Shown here: positions 55,649 through 64,000 of the stretch, one piece after another
Position numbering within the stretch: the stretch's first letter is position 1
Layout: the number at the start of each line of letters is the position of its first letter
Origin: Pseudomonas sp. MYb60
GTDB taxonomy: Bacteria; Pseudomonadota; Gammaproteobacteria; Pseudomonadales; Pseudomonadaceae
Direction: 5' to 3'
DNA: 64,000 bases
Assembly: GCF_002979555.1 (NCBI RefSeq)
Contig: NZ_PCOZ01000005.1
Span: 186,001 to 250,000, forward strand
Position numbers and translations under genes: made by a program
Notes under the pieces: generated by a model
What the model was told of the DNA's origin: nothing
Database searches by the model: none
What the model saw: only the letters and a program-made list of their open reading frames with translations

Positions 55649-57375
55649 CACAACTCAGGCCCCATGGAAAAGTGCAAGCGAACGCCACCCGGATCTTCGA
55701 GGGCATGGGCCAGGTCAAGGCGGATCGGGCCGACCGGCGACACCCAGCGAATACCGACGCCGACGCCGGTCTTGAGGCTGGGCAGGTCCAGGGAGTTGAA
55801 GGAGTTGCCCTGGTCGATAAAGGTCGCGACCCGCCATTTGTCGGTGATGGAATACTGATACTCGGCGCTCACAGCCACCATGTAGCGGCCACCGATGCGA
55901 TCACCCAGGTCGTTCTCCGGCGACAAGGTTTGATACTCATACCCACGCACACTCTGGTCACCACCGGCAAAGAAGCGCAGCGAAGGCGGCACCGATTTGT
56001 AGCCATTGGTGGCACTGCCGCCCACTTGTGCGCGCGCGAGGAAACGGTGGTTATCCCACAAGGTAGTCAAGCCTTTGATGGTGGCGGTGCCGTAAAGCAG
56101 GTTGGTGTCGGAACCCAGGCCTTCCTTGGCGACCTTGGCGTCGAACATCAGGCGATAACCGTTGTGCGGGTCGATACGGTTGTCGCTGCGCAGGTAGGAA
56201 TAGTTGACCCCTGGCATCACCAGGTTACTGAGGCCGGAGTCATTGCCCAGGCGATATTCTTCGCGCTGGTATTTGAGCGAGATCACCCGGGTCCAGCCGC
56301 TGGGCAGCTTGCTGTGCCACTCGGGGCCGAGGGTGAGCAGTTTGCTGAGGCTGTCGGTGTTGGCCAGTTCTTCGTTCTGGTAACCGCCGGCGAAACGCAA
56401 TTTGTCGGTGAGCGGCGGGTCCAGCGGGATGTCGTACCACAACCCGACGTTCTGCCGGGGTGCCGAGAGCTCCGCTTCCCAGCCGTAACTGTGCCCTTGG
56501 GGATTGACCCAATGGCGGGTCCAGTTGGCCTTGCCACGCGGGCCGACGTCGGTGGAAAACCCCAGGCCCAGGCCCATGGTGCGCGGCTTGCGGGTTTCCA
56601 GCTGTACGGCCACCGGGATCACATCCTGGGTCGCGGCGGCCGGTGCGGCGTCCACCCGCACACCTTCGAAAAACCCGCTGCCTTGCAGGTTCTGGTTGAG
56701 TTCGGCGATGAGTTCGGAGTCGTAAGGAGCGCCGCTCTTGAACGGCACCATGCGTTGCAGCAATTCTTCGTCAAAGGGTGTATCACCGGCAAAGTTGACC
56801 TTGCCGAGGGTGTAGCGCGGGCCGCTGTCGTAGATCAATTCGATGTCGGCGACACCTGCCTGGGGGTCCACCGCGAGTTTCTGGCGAGTAAAGCGCCCAC
56901 TGAAAAACCCGTAGCGCGACGCCTGGTTCTGGATCAGGCGCTTGGCGTCTTCATAACGGCCATGGTTGAGCACCGCGCCGGACTTGAGTTCGTCGCTGGC
57001 GGGCACGCGAAACCCCTTGAGGTCCGCCGCCTGGCCGTCAACCCTGATGGTCACGTTGCGCAAATGCACCGGCTCGCCGGGGTCGACAGTAAGGATCAGG
57101 CGCGGGTTCTTGCCGCCCCTGACGTCACTTTCGATTTGCGGCTGATAGAAACCCAGCGCCTGGGCCGCTTTGCGCGCCTGCTCCTCGGCGCCGCGGCTGA
57201 ACCGCAGCAAGGCCTCTTCATCACGGTCGCCAACCCCGCCGATGTAGCCTTCGATGTTGGCTTTCAACGCGTCGTTCGAAGGCTTGACCCGCACGTCCAG
57301 CTCGCTTTGCGCCAATGCGCCGCAGCTTGTGAACAGCAGGACCAAGCCGCTGGTAAATCTTCCTGGAAACTTCAT
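55648..57375 (-). CDS. tamA: Omp85-family outer-membrane protein TamA
   Basis: 575-aa outer-membrane barrel protein. A Sec signal peptide (about 1-22, cleaved after ALA) precedes three POTRA domains and a 16-strand Omp85 barrel with the VRGYEYQTLSPEN loop motif (the VRGF/Y lid loop). It forms the TAM complex with TamB, encoded directly downstream with a one-base overlap. Confidence 0.95.
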   Translation of the reverse strand: MKFPGRFTSGLVLLFTSCGALAQSELDVRVKPSNDALKANIEGYIGGVGDRDEEALLRFSRGAEEQARKAAQALGFYQPQIESDVRGGKNPRLILTVDPGEPVHLRNVTIRVDGQAADLKGFRVPASDELKSGAVLNHGRYEDAKRLIQNQASRYGFFSGRFTRQKLAVDPQAGVADIELIYDSGPRYTLGKVNFAGDTPFDEELLQRMVPFKSGAPYDSELIAELNQNLQGSGFFEGVRVDAAPAAATQDVIPVAVQLETRKPRTMGLGLGFSTDVGPRGKANWTRHWVNPQGHSYGWEAELSAPRQNVGLWYDIPLDPPLTDKLRFAGGYQNEELANTDSLSKLLTLGPEWHSKLPSGWTRVISLKYQREEYRLGNDSGLSNLVMPGVNYSYLRSDNRIDPHNGYRLMFDAKVAKEGLGSDTNLLYGTATIKGLTTLWDNHRFLARAQVGGSATNGYKSVPPSLRFFAGGDQSVRGYEYQTLSPENDLGDRIGGRYMVAVSAEYQYSITDKWRVATFIDQGNSFNSLDLPSLKTGVGVGIRWVSPVGPIRLDLAHALEDPGGVRLHFSMGPEL

Positions 57376-57439
57376 AGGCGGGGATGCTACACGAGCAGGG
57401 GAGATTCGTTGAACTCGGATTTATCTGAATATTTCTGGA

Positions 57440-58090
57440 TCAAGCCGTTACCGCCTGAACCCGCTGAGGGTTGGGATGGAAAAACACATGTTCCAGGACC
57501 GGTCCTACGGCAACCTCACCAATTTCCTCATAGCCCTGACGCTTGTAGAACTCCAGATAGCGAGAATTCCCCGTGTCCAGCACCACGCCGGAAGAATGCG
57601 GATCTTCAGCGCACCAGTTGTGAACTGCTTCCAGTAGCTGCTCGCCGTAATGCTTGCCCTGGAACTGCGGGTGAATGCCCAACAGCGGCAGTACGTGCAC
57701 CGATTCACCGGGCAGGCACGCGAGGACCGCGTGGTAGTAGTCGAGGTAACGACGCGTGCCCCTCACGCCGGTACTCAGCCACATGCGGATCTGCCAGGCC
57801 CAGCTCTCGGTGATGCCCAGGCGGCGTTGCGGTGGCGCGATCAATGCGATGCCGATCAAACGGTCATTGACGAATAGGCCGATGGCCGGCAATTTCTGGA
57901 AGAAGTGCTGCTTGACCAACTCACGCACGGTGGCACGTACACGCTGCTCGTAGCCAGGACGCTCGGCTTCGAACAGATAGGCGAAGGTCGGCTCATGCCG
58001 ATAGGCCTGATACAACAGGGAGCGCGCCTCACGGGAATAGCCGCTGTTGAGCAGGCGAATTTCGGCAATGGCAGTAGAAGTGTCCGGCAT
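57440..58090 (-). CDS. GNAT-family N-acetyltransferase
   Basis: 216-aa acetyl-CoA-dependent acyltransferase. The acetyl-CoA loop reads IHPQFQGKHYGEQLL (Q/R-x-x-G-x-G/A variant) near residue 141, followed by LDTGNSRYLEFYKRQGYEEIG as the typical last strand-helix. ATG 58090 (MPDTSTAIAE) is preferred; the TTG at 58099 would add three residues. Substrate unknown. Divergent from xthA. Confidence 0.87.
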   Translation of the reverse strand: MPDTSTAIAEIRLLNSGYSREARSLLYQAYRHEPTFAYLFEAERPGYEQRVRATVRELVKQHFFQKLPAIGLFVNDRLIGIALIAPPQRRLGITESWAWQIRMWLSTGVRGTRRYLDYYHAVLACLPGESVHVLPLLGIHPQFQGKHYGEQLLEAVHNWCAEDPHSSGVVLDTGNSRYLEFYKRQGYEEIGEVAVGPVLEHVFFHPNPQRVQAVTA

Positions 58091-58261
58091 TAGAATCAAT
58101 CTCCCTGGGCGCCATTGAAAAAGATGACGTTCTTATGGGTACGAACCTGCGCGGGGCCAGTCGTTCCCAGACATTAGCAGCGCAACTGCCCTACCGCCAC
58201 GCTGGCCCCCGTCCGACTTGTCGGCTAGCATCGCCCTTTTGCCAGGACTGGACTGCCGACC

Positions 58262-59074
58262 ATGAAAATCGTCTCCTTCAATATCAACGGGCTGCGCGCC
58301 CGCCCTCATCAGTTGGCGGCGCTGATCGAGAAGCATCAACCGGATGTGATCGGCCTGCAGGAAACCAAAGTCCACGATGACCAGTTCCCCCTGGCTGAAG
58401 TGCAGGCCCTGGGCTATCACGTGTACTTCCATGGGCAAAAAGGCCACTACGGTGTGGCCCTGCTTTCGCGCAAAGAAGCCCTGAGTGTGCACAAGGGTTT
58501 CGCCACCGATGAAGAAGACGCTCAGCGCCGCTTTATCTGGGGCACCTTCGCCGACGAAAACGGCAACCCGATTACCATCATGAACGGCTATTTCCCACAG
58601 GGCGAAAGCCGCGACCACCCCACCAAGTTTCCGGCCAAGCAGCGCTTCTATGCAGACCTGCAGCAGTTGCTGGAGAGCCAGTTCAGCAACGAACAGCCAT
58701 TGGTGGTGATGGGCGACATCAATATTTCCCCGGAAGACATCGACATCGGCATCGGCGCCGACAATGCCAAGCGCTGGCTCAAGACGGGCAAATGCAGCTT
58801 CCTGCCGGAAGAACGCGAGTGGATGGCCCGTTTGAAGAACTGGGGCCTGGTGGACAGCTTCCGCCACCTCAACCCGACCGTGGCGGACCGCTTCAGTTGG
58901 TTCGACTACCGCAGCCGGGGTTTCGAGGACGAACCCAAGCGCGGCCTGCGCATTGACGTGATCATGGCGTCCAACGGCCTGCTGCCACGGGTCAAGGATG
59001 CCGGCGTGGATTACGACCTGCGCGGGTTGGAAAAACCCTCGGACCATGCGCCGATCTGGCTGGAACTCAGCTGA
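58262..59074 (+). CDS. xthA: Exodeoxyribonuclease III (AP endonuclease)
   Basis: 270-aa Mg-dependent nuclease of base-excision repair. Catalytic motifs are visible: [16 protein letters not shown] (metal-binding Glu), [11 protein letters not shown], and [10 protein letters not shown] at the end with the catalytic Asp-His. It matches XthA in length (about 268 aa). Monocistronic. Confidence 0.94.
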   Translation: MKIVSFNINGLRARPHQLAALIEKHQPDVIGLQETKVHDDQFPLAEVQALGYHVYFHGQKGHYGVALLSRKEALSVHKGFATDEEDAQRRFIWGTFADENGNPITIMNGYFPQGESRDHPTKFPAKQRFYADLQQLLESQFSNEQPLVVMGDINISPEDIDIGIGADNAKRWLKTGKCSFLPEEREWMARLKNWGLVDSFRHLNPTVADRFSWFDYRSRGFEDEPKRGLRIDVIMASNGLLPRVKDAGVDYDLRGLEKPSDHAPIWLELS

Positions 59075-59087
59075 CAACACCGTAATC

Positions 59088-59116
59088 TGTGGGCGCTGGC
59101 TTGCCAGCTCCCACAC
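59088..59116. repeat. Compact REP hairpin after xthA
   Basis: TGTGGGCGCTGGC-TT-GCCAGCTCCCACA, a near-perfect 13-bp inverted repeat 13 bp after the xthA stop. It probably also terminates xthA transcription. Confidence 0.8.
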
Positions 59117-59203
59117 TTGTTAGCAGCGGCGCTGCCCATCACATTACTGAAACCTTACTGACTTATTCTCGCGGCACTCCCTTTGGCTTGAGAAGGTGGC
59201 GGC

Positions 59204-60535
59204 ATGAGGCTGCGCGTTCTGTTCCTGTTGGTGCTTTTTCCCCTCTTCGCTGTTTCCGCACCCCTTCCCGTTCCTGATCAAGGCCCTGCTTTGCGCATCC
59301 AGGGTTCCAACACCATTGGCGCGGCGCTGGGCCCGGCACTGGTCAAGGGGATGATGGAACAGCAGGGTTTGCAAGCGGTGCACAGCGAACCGGCGCACGG
59401 CACCAATGAACAACGCGTGGTCGGCAAGACCCGCCAGGGCAAGACGGTGACAATCGAGGTTGCCGCCCACGGGTCCAGCACCGGCTTTCATGCGCTGAAG
59501 ACATCCACCGCCGACCTCGCGGCGTCATCCCGCCCGATCAAGGACAGCGAACTGGTCGACCTTGAACCCCTGGGCGACCTGAAAAGCCCCGAGGCGGAAC
59601 ACGTGATTGCCATCGACGGCCTGGCCATCATCCTCAACCCGCAAAACCCGTTGAACACCCTCGATACCGCGCAATTGGCGCAGATCTTCAACGGCGACAT
59701 CGCCACCTGGGAAGCCCTTGGCGGTGCAGGCGGCGCCATTCATTTATATGCGCGGGATGACCAGTCCGGCACCTACGACACGTTCAAAGAACTGGTACTG
59801 AACCGACACGGCAAGCCACTGGCTGCCGGCGCCAAGCGTTTCGAGTCCAGCGAGCAGTTGTCCGACGCGGTGAGCAAGGACCCGCAAGGTATCGGCTTCA
59901 TCGGCCTGCCCTACGTACGCCAGGCCAAAGCGGTGGCGATTGTCGACGGTGATTCGCAACCGATGTTGCCGATGAACAGCCTGATTGCCACCGAGGACTA
60001 CCCGCTGTCACGCCGGCTGTTTTTCTACCTGCCGCCCTCCAGCCGCAACCCTTGGGCCAAGGCGTTGGTGGATTTCAGCCAGAGCGGCAAAGGCCAGGCA
60101 ATGGTCGCAGCCAGCGGGTTCATTGCGCAACACGTGCAGGCGATGACCGTGGAGCCGCGCCCGTCGATGCCCGAGGACTATCAAGCGATTGCTCGCAATG
60201 CCCAGCGGCTGACTGTGAATTTTCGCTTCGAGGAAGGCAGCGCCAGCCTCGACAACAAGGCACGGCAGGATTTGCAGCGCGTGGTGGCGTACCTCAAGAG
60301 CCACGACAAACTCGATAAACAAGTGACGCTGGTGGGCTTCGGCGACGCCAAGAACGACCCGCAGCGCGCCGCGTTGCTGTCGAAGTTGCGCGGCATGGCG
60401 GTGCGCAGGGAATTGGTCAAGAGCGGCGTGGTGCTGCGCGATATTCGCGGGTTTGGGGCGCAGATGCCGGTGGCGGCGAATACCGCGGATGAGGGGCGGA
60501 TCAAGAATCGGCGGGTGGAGGTGTGGGTGTACTGA
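59204..60535 (+). CDS. PstS-like substrate-binding domain fused to OmpA domain
   Basis: 443 aa. A Sec signal peptide (1-18, cleaved at VSA) leads into a PBP-like domain of the PstS type (GSNTIGAALGPALVKGM near residue 32; phosphate-site-like RDDQSGTYDTFK near 185). The C-terminal 130 residues form an OmpA-C domain (FRFEEGSASLDNKARQDLQ, ending NRRVEVWVY) that binds peptidoglycan. So it is probably a periplasmic phosphate or anion-binding protein tethered to the cell wall. No pst ABC genes are nearby. Start ATG 59204 follows GAAGGTGG. Confidence 0.82.
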   Translation: MRLRVLFLLVLFPLFAVSAPLPVPDQGPALRIQGSNTIGAALGPALVKGMMEQQGLQAVHSEPAHGTNEQRVVGKTRQGKTVTIEVAAHGSSTGFHALKTSTADLAASSRPIKDSELVDLEPLGDLKSPEAEHVIAIDGLAIILNPQNPLNTLDTAQLAQIFNGDIATWEALGGAGGAIHLYARDDQSGTYDTFKELVLNRHGKPLAAGAKRFESSEQLSDAVSKDPQGIGFIGLPYVRQAKAVAIVDGDSQPMLPMNSLIATEDYPLSRRLFFYLPPSSRNPWAKALVDFSQSGKGQAMVAASGFIAQHVQAMTVEPRPSMPEDYQAIARNAQRLTVNFRFEEGSASLDNKARQDLQRVVAYLKSHDKLDKQVTLVGFGDAKNDPQRAALLSKLRGMAVRRELVKSGVVLRDIRGFGAQMPVAANTADEGRIKNRRVEVWVY

Positions 60536-60555
60536 GCCCTGGGTGATGTGGTGCT

Positions 60556-60645
60556 GCTACTGGCTTCATCGGGGGCAAGCCCCCTCCCACACGTTGATGT
60601 GTGAACACTTTCACATGTGGGACGGCGCTTGCTCCCGATTGCAGG
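60556..60645. repeat. Pair of REP elements after the PstS-OmpA gene
   Basis: GGGGGCAAGCCCCCTCCCAC (60571-60590) and, after GTTGATGTGTGAACACTTTCAC, a second arm GTGGGACGGCGCTTGCTCCC. The two arms diverge, unlike the convergent REPIN at 28288. Confidence 0.75.
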
Positions 60646-60655
60646 CGACCAGGCC

Positions 60656-61885
60656 CTACTGCCCGCCGCGCATGAGTTCCCGCGGCACATACTTGCCGAT
60701 CTCGAACTTGCCGATGGCCGCACGGTGCACTTCGTCCGGGCCATCGGCCAGGCGCAGGGTGCGTTGCATGGCGTACATGTAGGCCAACGGGAAATCGTTG
60801 GATACCCCGGCACCGCCGTGGATCTGGATCGCGCGGTCAATCACTTTCAACGCCACGTTCGGCGCCACCACCTTGATCTGGGCGATTTCGCTTTTCGCTA
60901 CTTTATTGCCGGCGGTGTCCATCATGTACGCCGCCTTCAACGTCAGCAGGCGCGCCATGTCGATTTCCATGCGTGAGTCGGCGATCTTGTCGATATTGCC
61001 GCCCAGCCGCGCCAAAGGCTGGCCAAACGCAGTGCGGCTGACGGCGCGTTTGCACATCAATTCCAGCGCGCGTTCGGCCATGCCGATGGAGCGCATGCAG
61101 TGGTGAATGCGGCCTGGGCCGAGGCGGCCCTGGGCAATTTCGAAGCCACGGCCTTCGCCGAGCAGGACGTTTTCGTAGGGTACGCGCACGTTCTCGAACA
61201 GCACTTCGGCGTGGCCGTGGGGCGCGTCGTCGTAGCCGAACACCGGCAGTGGCCGTACGATTTTCACCCCGGGAGTGTCCACCGGCACCAGGATCATCGA
61301 GTGTTGCTGGTGGCGCGGTGCGTCGGGGTTGCTCAGGCCCATGAAGATCAGAATCTTGCAGCGCGGGTCACAGGCACCAGAGGTCCACCACTTCTTGCCG
61401 TTGATCACCCATTCGTCGCCTTGGCGCTCAGCTCGGGCGGCCATGTTGGTGGCGTCGGATGAGGCGACGTCCGGTTCAGTCATGGCGAACGCCGAGCGGA
61501 TCTCGCCGCGCAACAGCGGCTGCAGCCAGCGCTCCTTTTGCTCTTCGTTGGCGTAGCGCACCAACACTTCCATGTTGCCGGTGTCGGGGGCGGAGCAGTT
61601 GAACGGCTCCGGGCCCAGCAGGGAGCGGCCCATGATCTCCGCCAGTGGCGCGTATTCGAGATTGGTCAGGCCGGCGCCCAGTTCGGATTCCGGCAGGAAC
61701 AGGTTCCACAAGCCTTCCGCTTTGGCCTTCGCCTTCAGCGATTCCATGATCGCAGTAGGCTGCCAGCGGTCACCTTCGTTGACCTGGCGTTCGAACACCG
61801 GTTCGGCCGGGTAAACGTGTGTGTCCATAAACGCGGTGACACGTTCACGCAGTTCCTGAACCTTGGGCGAGTAAGCGAAATCCAT
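60656..61885 (-). CDS. Acyl-CoA dehydrogenase family protein
   Basis: 409-aa FAD enzyme oxidising an acyl-CoA to the enoyl-CoA. FAD and substrate motifs are present: [18 protein letters not shown] (middle domain), [13 protein letters not shown] and [20 protein letters not shown]. The C-terminal part is like the ACAD10/11 type ([18 protein letters not shown]). Chain length specificity is unknown. Start ATG 61885 has an AAGGGAG Shine-Dalgarno. It is divergent from a LysR regulator, which likely controls it. Confidence 0.9.
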   Translation of the reverse strand: MDFAYSPKVQELRERVTAFMDTHVYPAEPVFERQVNEGDRWQPTAIMESLKAKAKAEGLWNLFLPESELGAGLTNLEYAPLAEIMGRSLLGPEPFNCSAPDTGNMEVLVRYANEEQKERWLQPLLRGEIRSAFAMTEPDVASSDATNMAARAERQGDEWVINGKKWWTSGACDPRCKILIFMGLSNPDAPRHQQHSMILVPVDTPGVKIVRPLPVFGYDDAPHGHAEVLFENVRVPYENVLLGEGRGFEIAQGRLGPGRIHHCMRSIGMAERALELMCKRAVSRTAFGQPLARLGGNIDKIADSRMEIDMARLLTLKAAYMMDTAGNKVAKSEIAQIKVVAPNVALKVIDRAIQIHGGAGVSNDFPLAYMYAMQRTLRLADGPDEVHRAAIGKFEIGKYVPRELMRGGQ

Positions 61886-62036
61886 GGGCAGCTCCCTTCT
61901 TGGAGAGGTTGTTTAGGTCATGGAATCGATGCTAGAACAGCGTTGATAATTTACCTAGCCTATTCTCGGCGTGTATTAACATTCATCACCGATATATGAT
62001 TGACCTATGGCCACCTAACAATAAGAGCGCTGCGAA
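61886..62036. promoter_or_regulatory. Divergent promoter region, acyl-CoA dehydrogenase / LysR
   Basis: 151 bp, AT-rich in the centre (61945-62005) with the stretch TTGATAATTTACCTAGCC, which could hold a LysR T-N11-A box. No clear palindrome was found. Confidence 0.3.
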
Positions 62037-62972
62037 ATGAATCTGAGCAAGGTCGACCTCAACCTGTTTATCGTCTTTGACGCGATTTACACCGAAGCCA
62101 ACCTGACCCGCGCGGGGCAGATTGTCGGCATCACCCAACCGGCGGTGTCCAACGCCCTGGCACGTCTGCGGGAAACCTTCAATGACCCGCTGTTCGTGCG
62201 TACCGCCCAAGGCATGGTGCCCACGCCGATGGCGCAGAACATCATCGGCCCGGTGCGCAATGCGCTGTCGCTGCTGCGGGTGTCGGTGCAGGAAAGCCGC
62301 ATCTTCAACCCGCAGCAGGCGGCCAAGACTTACCGCATCAGCATGACCGACCTCACCGAGGCGGTGATTTTGCCGCCGCTGTTCCAGCGCCTGCGTCGCC
62401 TGGCGCCGACGGTGGTGATCGAGAGTTTCCTGTCCAAGCGCCGCGAAACCACCAAGGAACTGGCCGCCGGGCGCCTCGACTTTGCCGTGGACGCTCCACT
62501 CAACACCGACCCGCAGGTGCGTCACGTCAAGCTGATGGAGGACCGCTATGTGTGTGCCATGCGCAAGGGCCATCCGCTGGCGGGCAAGGACAAGCTGAGC
62601 CTGGATGATTACCTGGGGCTGACCCACATTCATATCTCCAGCCGCCGCAATGGACTGGGCCATGTGGACCTGGCGCTCGGCAAAATGGGCCTGCAACGCA
62701 AGATCGCCCTGCGCTCTCAGCATTACCTGATGGCTTCCCAGGTATTGCAGCAGACCGACATGGTCATGACCGTGCCCGAGCGTTTTGCCCGTCGCCATGA
62801 ACTGCACTGGTTCAACCTCCCGGTGAACGACGTGCCGGCGGTGGAAACCCACCTGTACTGGCACGAAAGCACCGACCAGGACCCGGCGAACCGCTGGATG
62901 CGTGAGCAGATGATCGAGTTGTGCCAACAAGTGACGGCCCATGAGAAAAAGCTCGACGGCAAGCAGGCTTGA
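62037..62972 (+). CDS. LysR-family transcriptional regulator
   Basis: 311-aa protein with an N-terminal winged HTH (LTRAGQIVGITQPAVSNALA and FNDPLFVRTAQGMVPTPMA) and a C-terminal PBP2-like ligand domain with LAAGRLDFAVDAPLN. The N-terminal pattern MNLSKVDLNLFIVFDAIY is that of the NodD/NahR/LeuO-like subgroup. It is divergent from the acyl-CoA dehydrogenase gene. The inducer is unknown. Confidence 0.9.
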   Translation: MNLSKVDLNLFIVFDAIYTEANLTRAGQIVGITQPAVSNALARLRETFNDPLFVRTAQGMVPTPMAQNIIGPVRNALSLLRVSVQESRIFNPQQAAKTYRISMTDLTEAVILPPLFQRLRRLAPTVVIESFLSKRRETTKELAAGRLDFAVDAPLNTDPQVRHVKLMEDRYVCAMRKGHPLAGKDKLSLDDYLGLTHIHISSRRNGLGHVDLALGKMGLQRKIALRSQHYLMASQVLQQTDMVMTVPERFARRHELHWFNLPVNDVPAVETHLYWHESTDQDPANRWMREQMIELCQQVTAHEKKLDGKQA

Positions 62973-63007
62973 CCTGTGGCGAATGAGCTTGCTGTGGTGA
63001 GCGGGCC

Positions 63008-63036
63008 TTGACGTATACGTCAACCTGACATTAGCT
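63008..63036 (+). promoter_or_regulatory. Promoter with palindromic operator for liuR
   Basis: TTGACGTATACGTCAA (63008-63023) is a perfect 16-bp palindrome whose left end supplies a -35-like TTGACG; TTAGCT (63031-63036) is a -10-like hexamer 17 bp away. It lies 41 bp upstream of the MerR-family start and looks like its own operator. Confidence 0.55.
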
Positions 63037-63064
63037 TAGCGCCAAGACTTTCTTGAGCGCCGCC

Positions 63065-63457
63065 ATGAGCATCACCTACAGCATCTCCGACCTCGCCCGC
63101 GAGCTCGACATCACCACCCGCGCCATTCGCTTCTACGAAGAACAAGGCCTGCTGGCCCCGGAACGCCGGGGCCAGGAGCGCATCTACTCGGCACGCGACA
63201 AAGTCACTCTCAAGCTGATCCTGCGGGGTAAGCGCATCGGCTTTTCCCTGGCCGAATGCCGCGAGCTGATCGAACTTTACGACCCCACCAGCGGCAATCA
63301 CATCCAACTCAACAGCATGCTGGCCAAGATCACCGAGCGCCGTGAGCAACTGGAACAACAGTTGCTGGATATCGAACACATGAAACTGGAACTGGACACC
63401 GCTGAAGAGCGTTGCACCCAGGCCCTGGCCCATACCCTGCGCCAGGTTGACCACTGA
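63065..63457 (+). CDS. liuR: MerR-family regulator LiuR-like
   Basis: 130-aa regulator: MerR HTH at the N-terminus (YSISDLARELDITTRAIRFY then EEQGLLAPERRGQERIYS) and a C-terminal coiled coil (about 75-125). No metal-binding Cys of CueR or SoxR type. It resembles LiuR, the regulator of branched-chain amino acid breakdown in proteobacteria, and precedes the HMG-CoA lyase gene by 16 bp. ATG 63065 (MSITYSISDL) is chosen; an in-frame alternative is at 63053. Confidence 0.85.
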   Translation: MSITYSISDLARELDITTRAIRFYEEQGLLAPERRGQERIYSARDKVTLKLILRGKRIGFSLAECRELIELYDPTSGNHIQLNSMLAKITERREQLEQQLLDIEHMKLELDTAEERCTQALAHTLRQVDH

Positions 63458-63473
63458 CCCGAAGGTAGCTGCC

Positions 63474-64000
63474 ATGTCCCTCCCCTCACACGTTCGCCTG
63501 GTAGAAGTCGGCCCGCGCGACGGTTTGCAGAACGAAGCCCAGCCCATCAGCGTGGCGGACAAGGTCCAACTGGTAGACGCCCTGAGTGCGGCGGGCTTGA
63601 GCTACATCGAAGTCGGCAGTTTTGTCTCGCCCAAGTGGGTGCCGCAGATGGCCGGCTCGGCCGACGTGTTCGCGCAAATCCAGCGCAAGCCAGGCGTGAC
63701 CTATGGCGCACTGGCGCCCAACCTGCGCGGTTTTGAAGATGCGCTGGCGGCGGGCGTCAAGGAGGTGGCGGTGTTTGCGGCCGCGTCCGAGGCGTTTTCG
63801 CAACGCAATATCAATTGCTCCATCAGCGAAAGCCTGGAGCGTTTTGCGCCGATCATGGCTGCCGCCAGCCAGCATGGCGTCAGCGTGCGCGGCTATGTGT
63901 CCTGCGTGCTGGGGTGCCCATACGAAGGCGCAATTGCGCCAGAACAAGTGGCAGCGGTGGCGCGGGAGTTGTTTGCCATGGGCTGCTACGAAGTGTCCCT
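63474..64000 (+). CDS. mvaB: Hydroxymethylglutaryl-CoA lyase (partial, cut by window end)
   Basis: First 175 codons of HMG-CoA lyase, which cleaves HMG-CoA to acetyl-CoA and acetoacetate in the last step of leucine breakdown. Visible motifs are VEVGPRDGLQNE (metal-binding Asp and Arg, residues about 10-21), VSPKWVPQMA, VFAAASEAFSQRNIN and GYVSCVLGCPYEG. The catalytic Cys-containing loop (GLGGCPYA) lies beyond the window. The gene follows liuR by 16 bp; in classical liu clusters isovaleryl-CoA dehydrogenase comes next to liuR, so this is a different arrangement. Incomplete only because the window ends. Confidence 0.92.
   Translation, partial: MSLPSHVRLVEVGPRDGLQNEAQPISVADKVQLVDALSAAGLSYIEVGSFVSPKWVPQMAGSADVFAQIQRKPGVTYGALAPNLRGFEDALAAGVKEVAVFAAASEAFSQRNINCSISESLERFAPIMAAASQHGVSVRGYVSCVLGCPYEGAIAPEQVAAVARELFAMGCYEVS

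Noticed and set aside
1..64000. CRISPR array, tRNA genes or insertion sequences
   Set aside because: No regularly spaced direct repeats, no cloverleaf-like segments and no transposase genes were seen on reading both strands. The REP elements are the only dispersed repeats.

Overview
The window reads as a chromosomal segment from a fluorescent pseudomonad (Pseudomonas fluorescens group). The basis is the high-GC coding style, a complete nuo operon with a fused nuoCD gene, an Mrp/Pha antiporter operon with fused A and B subunits, neighbouring cysS, glnS, ppiB and lpxH, a liuR-mvaB pair, and at least ten REP/REPIN palindromes of the GTGGGAGGGGGCTTGCCCCC type. The species is inferred; no rRNA, tRNA or other marker gene is present. 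No CRISPR array, prophage, transposase gene or replication origin was seen.

Layout. 1-530: a REPIN and the nuo leader. 531-15479: the 13-gene nuo operon (NADH:quinone oxidoreductase, complex I), closed by a strong terminator at 15503-15528. 15612-22408: single genes, namely arylamine N-acetyltransferase, a DUF6555 protein, a small disordered protein, a DUF3087 membrane protein, a Tat-exported beta-carbonic anhydrase, a Dyp-type peroxidase, a GapN-like aldehyde dehydrogenase and a FUSC permease. 22592-28277: a TetR regulator divergent from a four-gene MacAB/TolC-like tripartite exporter.

28376-33600 (minus strand): a sulfur-scavenging cluster with an SfnB-family oxidoreductase, a 108-aa stand-alone copy of the same family's C-terminus, an NtaA/DszA-type flavin monooxygenase, a shortened adenylate-forming enzyme and a FAD/NAD(P)-binding protein. 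A close match to a sigma-54 promoter and a palindrome lie directly upstream. 33754-35345: an HTH-cupin regulator divergent from a DMT exporter. 35539-41593: the Mrp Na+(K+)/H+ antiporter operon. 41659-47048: HIT protein, cysS, glnS, ppiB, lpxH. 47141-51800: a marR-nodT-emrA-emrB drug-efflux operon with two MarR-type palindromes in its promoter. 51977-57375: tamA-tamB. 57440-60535: GNAT, xthA, and a PstS-like/OmpA fusion. 60656-62972: acyl-CoA dehydrogenase and a divergent LysR regulator. 63065-64000: liuR and the start of mvaB, cut by the window end.

The window is mostly ordinary core genome. The parts most worth a second look are the sulfur cluster (sigma-54 promoter, REPIN-encoded protein tail, paralogous fragment, degenerate ligase), the aldehyde dehydrogenase that has Gly where the family has its catalytic Glu, the PstS-OmpA fusion protein, and several clean palindromic operators next to regulator genes. 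I found nothing that I can honestly call a wholly new system.
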